A stretch of DNA of 64,000 nucleotides from the NCBI GenBank assembly GCA_029959555.1, contig JASCPI010000003.1, forward strand, positions 1-64,000, in the 5' to 3' direction. Within the stretch, counting starts at the first letter, position 1, and the number at the start of each line of letters is the position of its first letter. The stretch comes from Lysobacteraceae bacterium PS02065. GTDB taxonomy: Bacteria; Pseudomonadota; Gammaproteobacteria; Xanthomonadales; Rhodanobacteraceae. Below are positions 17,578-26,888 of the stretch, piece after piece. The translations under genes were made by a program, and so were the position numbers. The notes below the pieces were generated by a model. The model worked only from the letters and a program-made list of their open reading frames with translations, did no database searches and had not been told where the DNA came from.

Positions 17578-18668
17578 AGCTCTCGCGCCTGCTCGCCGTC
17601 GTCGCCAAGGAGCTGCGCCAGCTGCGTCGCGACCGCCTCACGTTCGGCATGATCGTCGGCATCCCGACGCTCCAGCTGCTGCTGTTCGGCTTCGCGATCA
17701 ACCTCGACGTGCGCCATCTGCCGGCGGCCGTGCTCGACGAAGCCGGCACGTGGCGCTCGCGCGAACTCGTCGCCGAACTCGCCTCGTCGCAGGTGCTCGA
17801 CTTCCGCCATCGCCTGGCCGTACCGCAGCAGGCCGACGAGCTGCTGCGGCGCGGTGAGGTCGGCGCCGTCGTGGTGATCCCGCGCGATCTCGAGCATCGT
17901 CTCGAGACCGGTGGCGAACCGGCGTGGCAGCTCGTCGTCGACGGCGCCGACCAGTCCGTGCAGGCCGCCGCGCGCCAGCTCGCGGCGTTCCCGACAGCCT
18001 CGCTGCGCGCAGGCACCAAGGCGACGCCACCGGCCGTCGAGATCGTCAACCTCTACAACCCGCAGCGACGTGCACCGGTCAACACCGTGCCGGGCCTGAT
18101 CGGCGTGATCCTGACGATGACGATGGTCGTGTTCACCGCGATGGCCATCGTGCGCGAGCGCGAGCGCGGCAACATGGAGATGCTCATCGCGACGCCGCTG
18201 TCGTCGTTCGAGCTCACGCTCGGCAAGGTGCTGCCGTACATCGGCATCGGCCTGATCCAGGTCACGCTGATCCTGCTGCTCGGCATTGCCGTGTTCGACG
18301 TGCCGATCCGCGGCGGGCTCGTCGACGTCTACGTCGCCGCGCTCGCCTACATCAGCGCTGCACTCGCGCTCGGCGTGCTCGTCTCGACGCTCGCGAAGAC
18401 ACAGTTCCAGGCCATGCAGATGGCGTTCTTCCTGTTCCTGCCGCAGATCCTGCTGTCGGGCTTCATGTTCCCTTACGACGGCATGCCGCGCGCCGCGCAA
18501 TGGCTGGCCGAGGTGTTCCCGCTCACGCATTTCCTGCGCCTGATCCGCGGCATCATGCTGCGCGGCGCAAGCCTCGACGAGCTCTGGCCTTCGCTCGCCG
18601 CTCTCGCCGCCTTCATCACGATCGTGCTCTCGATCGCCGTGCGGCGCTTCCGCAAACGCCTCGACTGA
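17574..18668 (+). CDS. ABC-2 type permease (YbhS/YbhR-like)
   Basis: 364 residues. The N-terminal helix (FGMIVGIPTLQLLLFGFAI) and a large extracytoplasmic loop (about residues 45-165) are followed by five helices carrying the ABC2_membrane_3 motif MAIVRERERGNMEMLIATPL. The start is GTG at 17574, overlapping the ATPase stop. YbhGFSR-type systems normally have two different permeases. Here only one is encoded before TonB begins, so the permease probably homodimerises. Confidence 0.9.
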   Translation: MKLSRLLAVVAKELRQLRRDRLTFGMIVGIPTLQLLLFGFAINLDVRHLPAAVLDEAGTWRSRELVAELASSQVLDFRHRLAVPQQADELLRRGEVGAVVVIPRDLEHRLETGGEPAWQLVVDGADQSVQAAARQLAAFPTASLRAGTKATPPAVEIVNLYNPQRRAPVNTVPGLIGVILTMTMVVFTAMAIVRERERGNMEMLIATPLSSFELTLGKVLPYIGIGLIQVTLILLLGIAVFDVPIRGGLVDVYVAALAYISAALALGVLVSTLAKTQFQAMQMAFFLFLPQILLSGFMFPYDGMPRAAQWLAEVFPLTHFLRLIRGIMLRGASLDELWPSLAALAAFITIVLSIAVRRFRKRLD

Positions 18669-18732
18669 CGTCGTAACCCCGCCGCGCCACGTGCCGCGTT
18701 GGATCGTGCGTCACTGGCCCGAGGGGACGCAC

Positions 18733-19404
18733 ATGGCGACGCAGGCATCGACGAGGCACGACACGCGCTGGAGCGCACAGAGGATCGCCGGCATGGCCGG
18801 CACGTTCGCGGTGCACGTCGCCGCGGTGGCGATGCTCGCCCTGCCCGGCACCGCGCCGGTGGCGGCGGTGCGCAACGTGGTCGCGACGACCATCACGATG
18901 CACGACACGCCTCCCGAACCCGTGGTGCTGCCGCCACCTCCGGAACCTCAGCCCATGCCGCGCCCGCGCCGCGAACCGGTTCCCGTCGCGCGACCGCAGC
19001 CCGTGCCGATCGTCGCCGAGGCGACCGCGTCGATGCCGGTGCCGCCCGTCGCCGACGTGATCGACGAAGGTCCGGCGGTCGTCGACGCACCGGTCACCGA
19101 ACCGGGGCCGGGAACGCCGACCGGCGCCAACGTGACGCTGGCCTACGCCGCACTCGTGCAGCCGAGCTACCCGGATGCCTCGCGCAGGAAGGGCGAACAA
19201 GGGACCGTGCTGCTGCGCGTGCTCGTCGACGCCGAGGGACGCGTCGACACGATCGAGGTCGCGCGCAGCAGCGGCTCACAGCGCCTGGATCGCGCCGCAC
19301 GTGACGCCGTGCAGAAGTCGCGCTTCCGTCCCGTCATGGTCGACGGCGTGGCGCGACCGGCGTGGGGCCTGGTGCCGATCGCGTTCTCGATCGAGCGTGG
19401 CTGA
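18733..19404 (+). CDS. TonB-family energy transducer
   Basis: 223 residues. It has an N-terminal inner-membrane helix (MAGTFAVHVAAVAMLAL, about 20-37), a Pro-rich periplasmic spacer (PPEPVVLPPPPEPQPMPRPR and a following Pro/Val stretch), and a TonB C-terminal domain with QPSYPDASRRKGEQGTVLLR and VDAEGRVDTIEVARSSGS. It transmits proton-motive force from ExbBD to outer-membrane receptors. No exbB or exbD is adjacent. The ATG at 18733 has GAGGGG upstream. The 64-bp gap after the permease leaves open whether it belongs to the exporter operon. Its stop lies 4 bp from the convergent GGDEF-EAL gene. Confidence 0.88.
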   Translation: MATQASTRHDTRWSAQRIAGMAGTFAVHVAAVAMLALPGTAPVAAVRNVVATTITMHDTPPEPVVLPPPPEPQPMPRPRREPVPVARPQPVPIVAEATASMPVPPVADVIDEGPAVVDAPVTEPGPGTPTGANVTLAYAALVQPSYPDASRRKGEQGTVLLRVLVDAEGRVDTIEVARSSGSQRLDRAARDAVQKSRFRPVMVDGVARPAWGLVPIAFSIERG

Positions 19405-19408
19405 CGCC

Positions 19409-21868
19409 TCAGGCGAACGCGGGGCGCACGGCGAACGCGAACTCGGCGTGCGGCCCTTCCTGGACCGCCGGCTCGACGATCGAGTCGGCGATGAGCTGCT
19501 CGAGCGGTTCGGCCATGTGGATCGCGAAGCCCTGGACGGCGTCGACGCCGAGCTCGCGCAGGCTGGCGAGCACGCGCGAACTCTCGACCGACTCGGCGAC
19601 CGTGCGCAGGTTGAGGCAGCGCGCGATCTCGCACATCGAACGCACGAGCACCGGATCCACCTCGTTGCGCGCGAGGTCGCGGATGAAGGCACCGTCGATC
19701 TTGAGGATGTCGACCGGCAGATTCTTGAGGTAGGCGAACGACGACATGCCGCTGCCGAAATCGTCCAGCGCCACGCGGCAACCGTGCGCGCGCACGTCGT
19801 CGATGAACGCGCGAGCCTGCACGAGGTCGGCGATGACGGCGGTCTCGGTGATCTCGAAGCAGAGCTTGCGCGCGACGGCCGGAAAGCGCTCGAGCAGTGC
19901 ACTCACATGGGCGCGGAACGCCGGTTGCACGATCGACTGCGCGGACACGTTGACGTGGCAGGTGTCGAGGCGCGCGAGGTGCTGCGGCGCCTCCGCGAGG
20001 CGTTCGAGCGTCGAGGCGACGACGAGGCGATCGAGCGCCACGATCTCGCCGTAGGTTTCGGCTGCCGGCAGGAACTCTCCGGGCATGTAGAGGCGTCCCG
20101 TGTCGTCACGCAGGCGCAGCAGGATCTCGTAGCCGAGCATGTCCGGCGCACCGAGCGTCTGGATGCGCTGCGCGTAAAGCAGGATCTGGCGGTCCTGCAC
20201 GGCCTTGCGGATGCCGCCGACCCAGGCCATCGCGTCGCGACGCCGCGAGATCGCCTCGTCGGTGTCGCGATACGTGCGGATGCAGTTGCGCCCCTGGTCC
20301 TTGGCCACGTAGCAGGCGCGGTCCGCGGCACGCAGCAGATCGCCGACGTCACGCGTGCGTCCGTCGATCTCGACGAGCCCGATGCTGCCGGTGACGCCGA
20401 AATTGCGCCCCTCCCACACGAACGCGGCGTCGGCCATCGCGCGACCGAGGCGCTCGGCGACACGCTCGGCTTCGTCGATCGCGGTGCGCTCGAACAGCAC
20501 CGCGAACTCGTCGCCGCCCAGTCGGCCGACCCAGTCGCTCGCACGCAGGTGGCTCTGCAGCAACGCCGCGAGCTCGCGCAGGAGCTGGTCGCCCGCAGCA
20601 TGTCCGCAGGTGTCGTTGAAGATCTTGAACTGGTCGAGGTCGATGAAGCACAGCGTGTGGTTGACGCCGTTCGCACGCGCGCTCGCCGTGGCGCGCTCGA
20701 GGCGTCGCTCGATCTCGCGGCGGTTGATCAGCCCGGTCAACGCGTCGTGGCTGGCCTGCCACGCCATCTCGCCGGCGAGTTCGCGCGCCTCGGAGACGTC
20801 TTCGGCGAGCGCGAACACGCGCGGCTCGCGGCCACCCGCCACCTGCACGTGCGACGTGCTCCATCGCAGCAGGCGCGTGCCGCCGTCGCGGTGCAGGAAG
20901 CGATGATCCACGGGAGGCGCATGGCGGTCGCCCGACGGCTCGACGAGCCCGGCACGCAACTCGTCGAGTTCTTCGGGATGCGCGATGTCGTCGAGGCACT
21001 TGCCGCGCAGCGCCGCGGCCGGCCAGCCGAGGATGCGCCCGATCGCATCGTTGACCTCGATGAAGCGACCCTGCCGGTCCATCTTGAGCATGCCGACCGT
21101 AGCCTGGTGGAAGGCCGCGCGATAGATGCCTTCGCTTTCGGCGATGCGACGCAGCGTCGAGCGCAGGATGCGCAGTGCGAGCCACGCGATCGCGGCGAAC
21201 AGCGCGACGCTGCTCGCGATGAGCACGGCATTGAGCGCGCGCGCGCCGTGCACGAGCGACGCCGAGAATGCGAGCTCGAGCGGTCGCATGCGCTCGTCGA
21301 ACTCGACGATGCGATCCTGGAAGGCATTGCCTTCCGCCACAGTGATCGACCCCGTGCCGATGCGCTGCTCCATCTCGTCGGCGAGCGCGGCGAGCTGGAG
21401 GATATGGCCGTCGGCCTCACGCCATCGCGCGATCGATTCGCGGAAGTACGGCGCATCCTGGAAATAGCGGTACATGCGGATGAGGCGCGGCACTTCCTGC
21501 GGCGCGTTGCCGCCTTGCAGGAAGCCTTCACGCGCGGCCGCGAGGTCAGGTGGATCGAGGTCCAGCGCGAGGCGCGCCCGCAGGTCGCCGAGCGGCACGG
21601 CGAGCGCCTCGCGTGCGAGGACGAGATCCTCGTGCCGGCGGTTCTCGGCGTACTGGTAGAGCTCGCGCACGGCGTCCTGCTGGCCCTTGGACCAGTGGCT
21701 CTCGCCGACGATGTAGGCGGTCGCGCCGGCCTGGATCTCGAGGACGGTCGAGGTCAGCACGGCGGCGACGGCGGCGAAGACGATGAGCAGGCCGAACTCG
21801 AGCGGCAGGCGTCGCGCGACGCTGCGGGGCGATGCCGATTCGATGCAGTCAGGGGTGTCGGTGGCCAT
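19409..21868 (-). CDS. Membrane PAS-GGDEF-EAL cyclic-di-GMP enzyme
   Basis: 819 residues. Two membrane helices (about 24-45 and 213-235) flank a helical periplasmic sensor domain. A PAS domain follows (about 245-365), then GGDEF (catalytic GGDEF at 451-455) and EAL (from about 555). The inhibitory I-site RxxD is intact (R442-D445, five residues before GGDEF). In the EAL half the motif reads YEILLR with catalytic E581, and NVSAQ, EITE, LDDFGSG, LKID and AESVE are all kept, so both synthesis and hydrolysis look possible. The ATG at 21868 has GGAGG six bases upstream; the frame opens further upstream without a ribosome-binding site. The periplasmic domain has no clear family. Confidence 0.9.
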   Translation of the reverse strand: MATDTPDCIESASPRSVARRLPLEFGLLIVFAAVAAVLTSTVLEIQAGATAYIVGESHWSKGQQDAVRELYQYAENRRHEDLVLAREALAVPLGDLRARLALDLDPPDLAAAREGFLQGGNAPQEVPRLIRMYRYFQDAPYFRESIARWREADGHILQLAALADEMEQRIGTGSITVAEGNAFQDRIVEFDERMRPLELAFSASLVHGARALNAVLIASSVALFAAIAWLALRILRSTLRRIAESEGIYRAAFHQATVGMLKMDRQGRFIEVNDAIGRILGWPAAALRGKCLDDIAHPEELDELRAGLVEPSGDRHAPPVDHRFLHRDGGTRLLRWSTSHVQVAGGREPRVFALAEDVSEARELAGEMAWQASHDALTGLINRREIERRLERATASARANGVNHTLCFIDLDQFKIFNDTCGHAAGDQLLRELAALLQSHLRASDWVGRLGGDEFAVLFERTAIDEAERVAERLGRAMADAAFVWEGRNFGVTGSIGLVEIDGRTRDVGDLLRAADRACYVAKDQGRNCIRTYRDTDEAISRRRDAMAWVGGIRKAVQDRQILLYAQRIQTLGAPDMLGYEILLRLRDDTGRLYMPGEFLPAAETYGEIVALDRLVVASTLERLAEAPQHLARLDTCHVNVSAQSIVQPAFRAHVSALLERFPAVARKLCFEITETAVIADLVQARAFIDDVRAHGCRVALDDFGSGMSSFAYLKNLPVDILKIDGAFIRDLARNEVDPVLVRSMCEIARCLNLRTVAESVESSRVLASLRELGVDAVQGFAIHMAEPLEQLIADSIVEPAVQEGPHAEFAFAVRPAFA

Positions 21869-22120
21869 GGGCTTCCTCCCTTCACCGGCGTCGGCGAAGG
21901 CCGCGCACGAGGGGACGCGAGGAAGATGCAACTTGTATACCTATCTACAAAACGGACGGAAAGGCGCCCGAGAACCGGGATCCATCCATGCAAATCAGGG
22001 ACTTGAAAGGATGCATCCGAAACGGCGAGCCGTACGGAGGCGTCGCATGTTGCGACAGACGCGCCCTGAGGAGTGGCGTTTTGGGCCGCACCGCGGCCAC
22101 GCATTCAGTTTGCGTGCCGA

Positions 22121-22765
22121 CTACGGGCGGACGCGGCCGTTGCCTTCGTTGTCCCAGTAGCCGAACAGCTTGCGCGCGACGAACTTGTAGGCGCGCTTGC
22201 CGGTGGCGCGCCAGGCCTCGGCGATCCACGAGCGGCGCGCGAGTACCCGGCGCTCCGTCGGCGTAAGGTGCTGCGGGCAATACGTGCGCTTGTGCTTGAG
22301 CAGGTGGCGCAGGTCCTCACGCGCGAGCAGGCGGAACAGTCGCCCGCGGCGCGGGCGATACCACGCGATCTGGAAATCGACCACGGCCGGCGAGCCGTCG
22401 ACGCGCTGGAGCCAGTTCGGCTCCTTGGCGAGGTCGTTGTGGACCACGCCGCGCGCACGCAGCGCCTTGAGCAGCCGATGCGCCGCACGGTAGTACGAAG
22501 GATCGCGCGGTTTCGCCTGCTGCATCGGGATGCCGGGCATGAAGCTGCGCTCGAGCACGCCGGCCTGCCAACCGAGCAGCGCAGGGACCGCGTCGACGCC
22601 TTTCAGCGCCCCCAGCACGCGCGCCTCGCGCGCGGCGGCGGCACGCGCGATCCAGCGCACGCCCAGGTGCGCCGCACGCGTGTCGCGGCGGATCCAGATG
22701 CGCTCGCCGTCGCGGCAGGTCTCGATGCGGCCGAGGGCGTCGGCCTTGAGCAGTTCGGTGTTCAT
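22121..22765 (-). CDS. Small RIO-like protein kinase
   Basis: 214 residues. The catalytic loop is HNDLAKEPNW (H109, D111, N117) and the metal-binding motif is VVDFQ (D130-F131-Q132 where most kinases have DFG). The N-lobe is minimal: there is no glycine-rich loop, and the usual ATP-binding Lys is not obvious (Arg in IWIRRD). The Arg-rich C-terminus (RRVLARRSWIAEAWRATGKR) is distinctive. Small RIO/KdkA-like kinases of this layout occur in Xanthomonadaceae, with unknown or lipopolysaccharide-linked substrates. The ATG at 22765 is chosen; ATGs at 22786 and 22792 are in frame, and none has a strong ribosome-binding site. Confidence 0.7.
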   Translation of the reverse strand: MNTELLKADALGRIETCRDGERIWIRRDTRAAHLGVRWIARAAAAREARVLGALKGVDAVPALLGWQAGVLERSFMPGIPMQQAKPRDPSYYRAAHRLLKALRARGVVHNDLAKEPNWLQRVDGSPAVVDFQIAWYRPRRGRLFRLLAREDLRHLLKHKRTYCPQHLTPTERRVLARRSWIAEAWRATGKRAYKFVARKLFGYWDNEGNGRVRP

Positions 22766-22912
22766 GCGGCGCGCATTATCGGGCATGACCACGGGCCAGG
22801 CGCATCATGCAGTGCGCCATCTCACATCTTTACATCTCGGGCGGCACGGCCTCCCGGATGCCGGATACCCGACTTGCCCTAGACTGCGCGACCCGCCCCG
22901 ACCCCGCCGCCG

Positions 22913-23398
22913 ATGACCGTCACGATCCTGCTCTACGTGCTCGCCGCCGTGCTCGTGCTGGTCGGCATCGCCGGAACGATCCTCCCGGCCCTGCCCGGCG
23001 TGCCGCTGGTGTTCGTCGGCATGCTCGTGGCCGCATGGGCCGGTGACTTCGCGTTGATCGGCTGGCCGACGCTGACCCTGCTCGGCGTGCTGTGCATCCT
23101 TTCGATCATCGTCGACTTCGTCGCCGGGGTGCTCGGCGCCAAGCGCGTCGGCGCGAGCGGCTGGGCCCTGTTCGGTGCCGGACTCGGCACGTTCGTCGGC
23201 CTGTTCTTCGGCATCCCGGGCCTGCTGTTCGGGCCGTTCGTGGGCGCAGTCGCGGGCGAACTGATCGCCGGCGGCACGCTGCGCCGTTCGGCGATCGTCG
23301 GCGTCGGCGCCTGGCTCGGCTTCGTGTTCGGCACGCTGGCCAAGATCGCGCTGTGCTTCACGATGCTCGGCATCTTCGTGCTCGCGCTGCTGATCTAG
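22913..23398 (+). CDS. DUF456 membrane protein
   Basis: 161 residues, almost entirely hydrophobic, with four to five membrane helices. It contains the DUF456 pattern LPALPGVPLVFVGM near the N-terminus, then GAKRVGASGWALFGAGLG and FGIPGLLFGPFVGAVAGEL, the glycine-zipper-like repeats that define the family. Function is unknown. It diverges from the RIO-like kinase gene (147 bp between starts) and converges on the hemolysin III gene with a 16-bp gap. Confidence 0.85.
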   Translation: MTVTILLYVLAAVLVLVGIAGTILPALPGVPLVFVGMLVAAWAGDFALIGWPTLTLLGVLCILSIIVDFVAGVLGAKRVGASGWALFGAGLGTFVGLFFGIPGLLFGPFVGAVAGELIAGGTLRRSAIVGVGAWLGFVFGTLAKIALCFTMLGIFVLALLI

Positions 23399-23414
23399 GC
23401 GAGCGATGCGGCGG

Positions 23415-24083
23415 TCAACGGCTGCCAGGCGCGTCCGGCAGCACGTGGAACAGGATCGCGAAGAAGTGCAGCACGCTGCCGAGCAGCACGAACACGTGCC
23501 AGATCGCGTGGTGGTAGGGCATGCGTTCGCGCAGGTAGAACGGCACGCCGAGCGTGTAACTGACGCCGCCCGCTATCAGCAGCGCCATGCCGCCCGCACC
23601 GAGGCGTTCGGACAGCGGCACCGCCGCGAGCATGCCGATCCAGCCCATGCCCAGATACAGCGCGACGACGATGCCGTGGCGTCGCACGCGCGCGAGCTTC
23701 ATCGCGATGCCGAGGGCCGCGAGCGTCCACACGGCCGCGAACAGCGCCCAGCCCCAGACGCCGCCCAGACCGATCAGCGTGAACGGCGTGTAGGTGCCCG
23801 CGATGAGCAGGAAGATCGCGACATGGTCGATGAGTTGCAGCACCGGCTTGGCGCCGGCATTCGGGATGCCGTGGTAGAGCGTCGACGCCGTGTAGAGCAG
23901 GATCAGCGTGGTCCCGTACACGGCACTCGCAGTGATGTGCCAGGCGTTGCCGTAGAGGCTCGCGAACGCGACGAGCACCGCGAGGCCGGCGATGCTGAGG
24001 ACGATGCCGAGGCCGTGTATGGCCGTCGAGGCGAGCTCGTCTCGGAGCGTGATGCGGGGATCGAGTGTTCCGGCAGGGGCCAT
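23415..24083 (-). CDS. Hemolysin III/PAQR-family membrane protein
   Basis: 222 residues with seven predicted membrane helices. Family motifs are visible: the N-terminal AIHGLGIVLSIAG helix, TLYHGIPN, the metal-binding style HVAIFLLIAGTYTPF and the C-terminal HAIWHVFVLLGS. These are the conserved Asp/His zinc-site residues of PAQR/HlyIII proteins (YqfA/TrhA in E. coli). The name hemolysin III is historical; a role in membrane-fluidity or lipid metabolism is more likely. The ATG at 24083 has AGGTGG upstream. An in-frame ATG at 24137 would add 18 residues with no family resemblance. Confidence 0.88.
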   Translation of the reverse strand: MAPAGTLDPRITLRDELASTAIHGLGIVLSIAGLAVLVAFASLYGNAWHITASAVYGTTLILLYTASTLYHGIPNAGAKPVLQLIDHVAIFLLIAGTYTPFTLIGLGGVWGWALFAAVWTLAALGIAMKLARVRRHGIVVALYLGMGWIGMLAAVPLSERLGAGGMALLIAGGVSYTLGVPFYLRERMPYHHAIWHVFVLLGSVLHFFAILFHVLPDAPGSR

Positions 24084-24157
24084 CGCGACCACCTCGTCTG
24101 TTGCGCCAGGGCCCGTCTCGCGACGGGCCTCCAGCATGACTCAGGCGACGCGCGGCC

Positions 24158-24589
24158 TCAACGCTTCTCGATGATGAAGCTGCCGAAGGCGACGCCGAGA
24201 TCCCAGCCGCGGCCCTTGCCGCTCAGCGCGAGCGAGATCGGCCCCTTGGTGACGACCCGCGCGCTCGTCGACTTCACGGCGCCCGCGTGTGCTTCGGCGG
24301 TCGCATAGCCGCCGATGATGTCCTCGATGTCGTAGACCTCGGAGAACTTGCCGATGCCGTCGTCGATCTCGGACTTGCCGAACGACACGCCACCGCCCTT
24401 CGCGCTGATCTTGACCTTCATCGACGTGCCGTTGCTGCACCGCACGGTGCCGTTGCCGGACGCGGTCTTGTAGAACGCCGACCAGCCCGCCATCGAGAAC
24501 GTCATCTCGCAATCGAGCTTGGCGGCCGATGCCGACGTCGCGGTGCCGGCGAACACCAGCGCGGCGGCGAGTACGAATGACCTGGACAT
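24158..24589 (-). CDS. Secreted hypothetical protein
   Basis: 143 residues with a clear signal peptide (SFVLAAALVFAGTATSASA) and a strong ribosome-binding site (GGAGGGA) before the ATG at 24589. The mature part begins KLDCEMTF, has a second Cys at TVRCSNG, and is Gly/Ser/Lys-rich with alternating hydrophobic residues, suggesting a small periplasmic beta-sandwich with one disulfide. It ends SFIIEKR. I do not recognise the family. It diverges from the universal stress protein gene. Confidence 0.65.
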   Translation of the reverse strand: MSRSFVLAAALVFAGTATSASAAKLDCEMTFSMAGWSAFYKTASGNGTVRCSNGTSMKVKISAKGGGVSFGKSEIDDGIGKFSEVYDIEDIIGGYATAEAHAGAVKSTSARVVTKGPISLALSGKGRGWDLGVAFGSFIIEKR

Positions 24590-24739
24590 GGCGATCCCTC
24601 CTGCATGACGGATCGCCATTCTGCGCAGCGGCGCATGTCGCGCACAATCGGGGACGACCCTCGCGGTTGGGCCGCGTTCATCGCGCGGGCACATCGGGGC
24701 GGCGTATGCTCGCGGTCTGCCGATCGCCGATGCCACACC

Positions 24740-25561
24740 ATGTCCGACGTCGACCTCGTCATCCACCTGCGCCGCTGCGAAGGCGAACCGATCGCCGCCG
24801 AAGCGGGCCTGCGCCTCGCCGCGCGACTCGGCGCGCACGCGCTCGGATTGCACGTCGTCGCGATCCCGCCCGCCGCATTCGTCTCGCCGGAAGCCGTGGC
24901 GGTCCACGTCAACGAGGCCGACCACCTCAGTGACGAAGCGCGCGCGCGCGAACCCTGGTGGGATGCGCAGCTCGCGCGCTTCGGCGTCGAAGGTGCCTTC
25001 CAGGTCGTGCAGGGCGATCCCGTCGATGCGCTGTGCCACGCGGCACGCTGGTGCGATCTCGTCGTCGCCGAGCGTCCGGTGAGCAATCCCGATGCGCCGG
25101 TGGGCTGGGGCATCGTCTCGCGCACCGTGTTCGATGCGGCGACGCCGGTCGTCGTGGTGCCCGACGTCGCGCGCGTCGCCTCGATCGGCGAACGCATCGT
25201 GATCGCGTGGAACGGCAGCCGCGAGGCGATGCTCGCGATCCGTGGCGCGCTGCCGCTGCTGCGGCTCGCGGCGTCCGTGGACGTGCTCGACGGCCTGCCG
25301 CCGCACCCCGCGATGCCGAATGCGCTGCCCGCATTCGATCTGCGCGCCTGGCTCGTCCGGCGCGGCATCGATGCGCGTTTCCACGCGTTCCGCCCCGGAG
25401 GTCCGCACGGTCCTGCCGTGCTCGAGGCCGCGCGTACGCACGCGGCCGACCTGCTCGTCACCGGCGCCTGGGGCCAGTCGCGCATCGCCGAACTCGTGCT
25501 CGGCGGCGCCACGCGCCACCTGTTCCAGCACAGCGACATCCCGCTGCTGGTCGCGCACTGA
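24740..25561 (+). CDS. Universal stress protein, two Usp domains
   Basis: 273 residues. The N-terminal half is a degenerate Usp domain. The C-terminal half carries ERIVIAWNGSREAMLAIRGAL and GAWGQSRIAELVLGGATRHL, close to the G-2x-G-9x-G nucleotide-binding loop, then SDIPLLVAH. Tandem-domain Usp proteins of this kind (UspE-like or Bacteroidetes-type) bind ATP or act as monomeric pseudo-dimers in stress survival. It starts at the ATG at 24740 and is separated from gap by a strong two-way terminator. Confidence 0.8.
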   Translation: MSDVDLVIHLRRCEGEPIAAEAGLRLAARLGAHALGLHVVAIPPAAFVSPEAVAVHVNEADHLSDEARAREPWWDAQLARFGVEGAFQVVQGDPVDALCHAARWCDLVVAERPVSNPDAPVGWGIVSRTVFDAATPVVVVPDVARVASIGERIVIAWNGSREAMLAIRGALPLLRLAASVDVLDGLPPHPAMPNALPAFDLRAWLVRRGIDARFHAFRPGGPHGPAVLEAARTHAADLLVTGAWGQSRIAELVLGGATRHLFQHSDIPLLVAH

Positions 25562-25580
25562 GCACACGCGATGCCGCAAC

Positions 25581-25610
25581 GAAAGAGGCGCGCCGAAGCG
25601 CGCCTCTTTC
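25581..25610. terminator. Bidirectional terminator between usp and gap
   Basis: 13-bp perfect stem (GAAAGAGGCGCGC / GCGCGCCTCTTTC) with a CGAA loop, lying between the convergent stops. The A-rich and T-rich stem ends provide a short U-tract in both directions. Confidence 0.85.
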
Positions 25611-25630
25611 GTGGTCCACCAACGTGACAC

Positions 25631-26644
25631 TTACTTCGCGGCGACGAGCGCCAGCGTCATGTCAAGCATGCGGTTGGAGAAACCCCACTCGTTGTCGTAC
25701 CAGCTCAGCACCTTGACCAGCGTGCCGTCCATGACGCGCGTCTGCGTCGCGTCGTAGATCGACGACAGCGGATTGTGGTTGAAGTCGATCGAGACGAGCG
25801 GCTTCTCGTTGATGCCGAGCACGCCCTTGAGCGGACCTTCGGCGGCCGCCTTCACGATCGCGTCGATCTCGTCCTTGGTGGTCGCACGCGCGGCCGTGAA
25901 CACGAGGTCGACGACCGAGACGTTGATCGTCGGCACGCGCATCGCGAAACCGTCGAGCTTGCCGTTGAGCTCGGGCAGCACGAGACCGACCGCCGCGGCG
26001 GCGCCGGTCTTGGTCGGGATCTGCGACTGCGTGGCCGATCGCGCACGGCGCAGGTCGGAGTGGTAGACGTCGGTCAGCACCTGGTCGTTCGTGTAGGCGT
26101 GGATCGTCGTCATGAGGCCGTGGACGATGCCGATCTTCTCGTGCAGCGCCTTGGCCAGCGGGGCGAGGCAGTTGGTCGTGCACGACGCGTTCGAGATGAC
26201 GTCGTGCGAGGCCTTGAGGCCGTCGTGGTTGACGCCGTAGACGAACGTGCCGTCCACGTCCTTGTCGCCCGGCGCCGAGATGATGACCTTCTTCGCACCA
26301 CCGGCGAGGTGCGCACCGGCCTTGGCCTTGCTCGTGAACAGGCCCGTGCACTCGAGCACGACGTCGACGCCGAGGTCGCCCCACGGCAGCTTGGCCGGAT
26401 CGCGCTCGGCGAACACCTTGATGCGGTCGCCGTTGACGACGAGGTCGCCACCTTCCACCGCCACCTCGCCCGGGAAGCGGCCGTGTGCGGTGTCGTACTG
26501 GGTCAGGTGCGCGTTCGTCTCGGCGTTGCCGAGGTCGTTGACCGCGACGATCTGGATCTCGCCGTTGCGCTTGGCTTCGTACAGCGCGCGCAGGACGTTG
26601 CGGCCGATGCGGCCATAGCCATTGATGGCGACCTTGACTGCCAT
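25631..26644 (-). CDS. gap: Glyceraldehyde-3-phosphate dehydrogenase
   Basis: 337 residues, full length. The NAD-binding Rossmann start is [15 protein letters not shown] and the catalytic Cys lies in [13 protein letters not shown]. The catalytic His is in [11 protein letters not shown], followed by the phosphate-binding [14 protein letters not shown] and the C-terminal [13 protein letters not shown]. It converts glyceraldehyde-3-phosphate to 1,3-bisphosphoglycerate in glycolysis and gluconeogenesis. The segment [17 protein letters not shown] is of the type I remember from Xanthomonas enzymes. The ATG at 26644 is preceded by GAGGAG. A -10-like TAGAAT lies at 26684-26689. Together with tkt nearby it covers central carbon metabolism. 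Confidence 0.96.
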   Translation of the reverse strand: MAVKVAINGYGRIGRNVLRALYEAKRNGEIQIVAVNDLGNAETNAHLTQYDTAHGRFPGEVAVEGGDLVVNGDRIKVFAERDPAKLPWGDLGVDVVLECTGLFTSKAKAGAHLAGGAKKVIISAPGDKDVDGTFVYGVNHDGLKASHDVISNASCTTNCLAPLAKALHEKIGIVHGLMTTIHAYTNDQVLTDVYHSDLRRARSATQSQIPTKTGAAAAVGLVLPELNGKLDGFAMRVPTINVSVVDLVFTAARATTKDEIDAIVKAAAEGPLKGVLGINEKPLVSIDFNHNPLSSIYDATQTRVMDGTLVKVLSWYDNEWGFSNRMLDMTLALVAAK

Positions 26645-26888
26645 GGGAACACTCCTCGAAGGGCGACGGAAAAGGGGACCGGCATTCTAGCGGCCCTGCC
26701 CTTGCGTCGCACGGAGCCACTCCGATGGGGCCAATCGCCCGGACCTCGCCATACGCCCGGAACAGGCCGGATCGACACCGGAGAGGTTCCACGACGCGTC
26801 GCCGCGTCACCGTGCCGCAGGCGCGCCGGCCGCGCCCATGTGCCGAACGACGGTCGAAGCGTCACGTGCGATCGCGGACACTAGGCCG

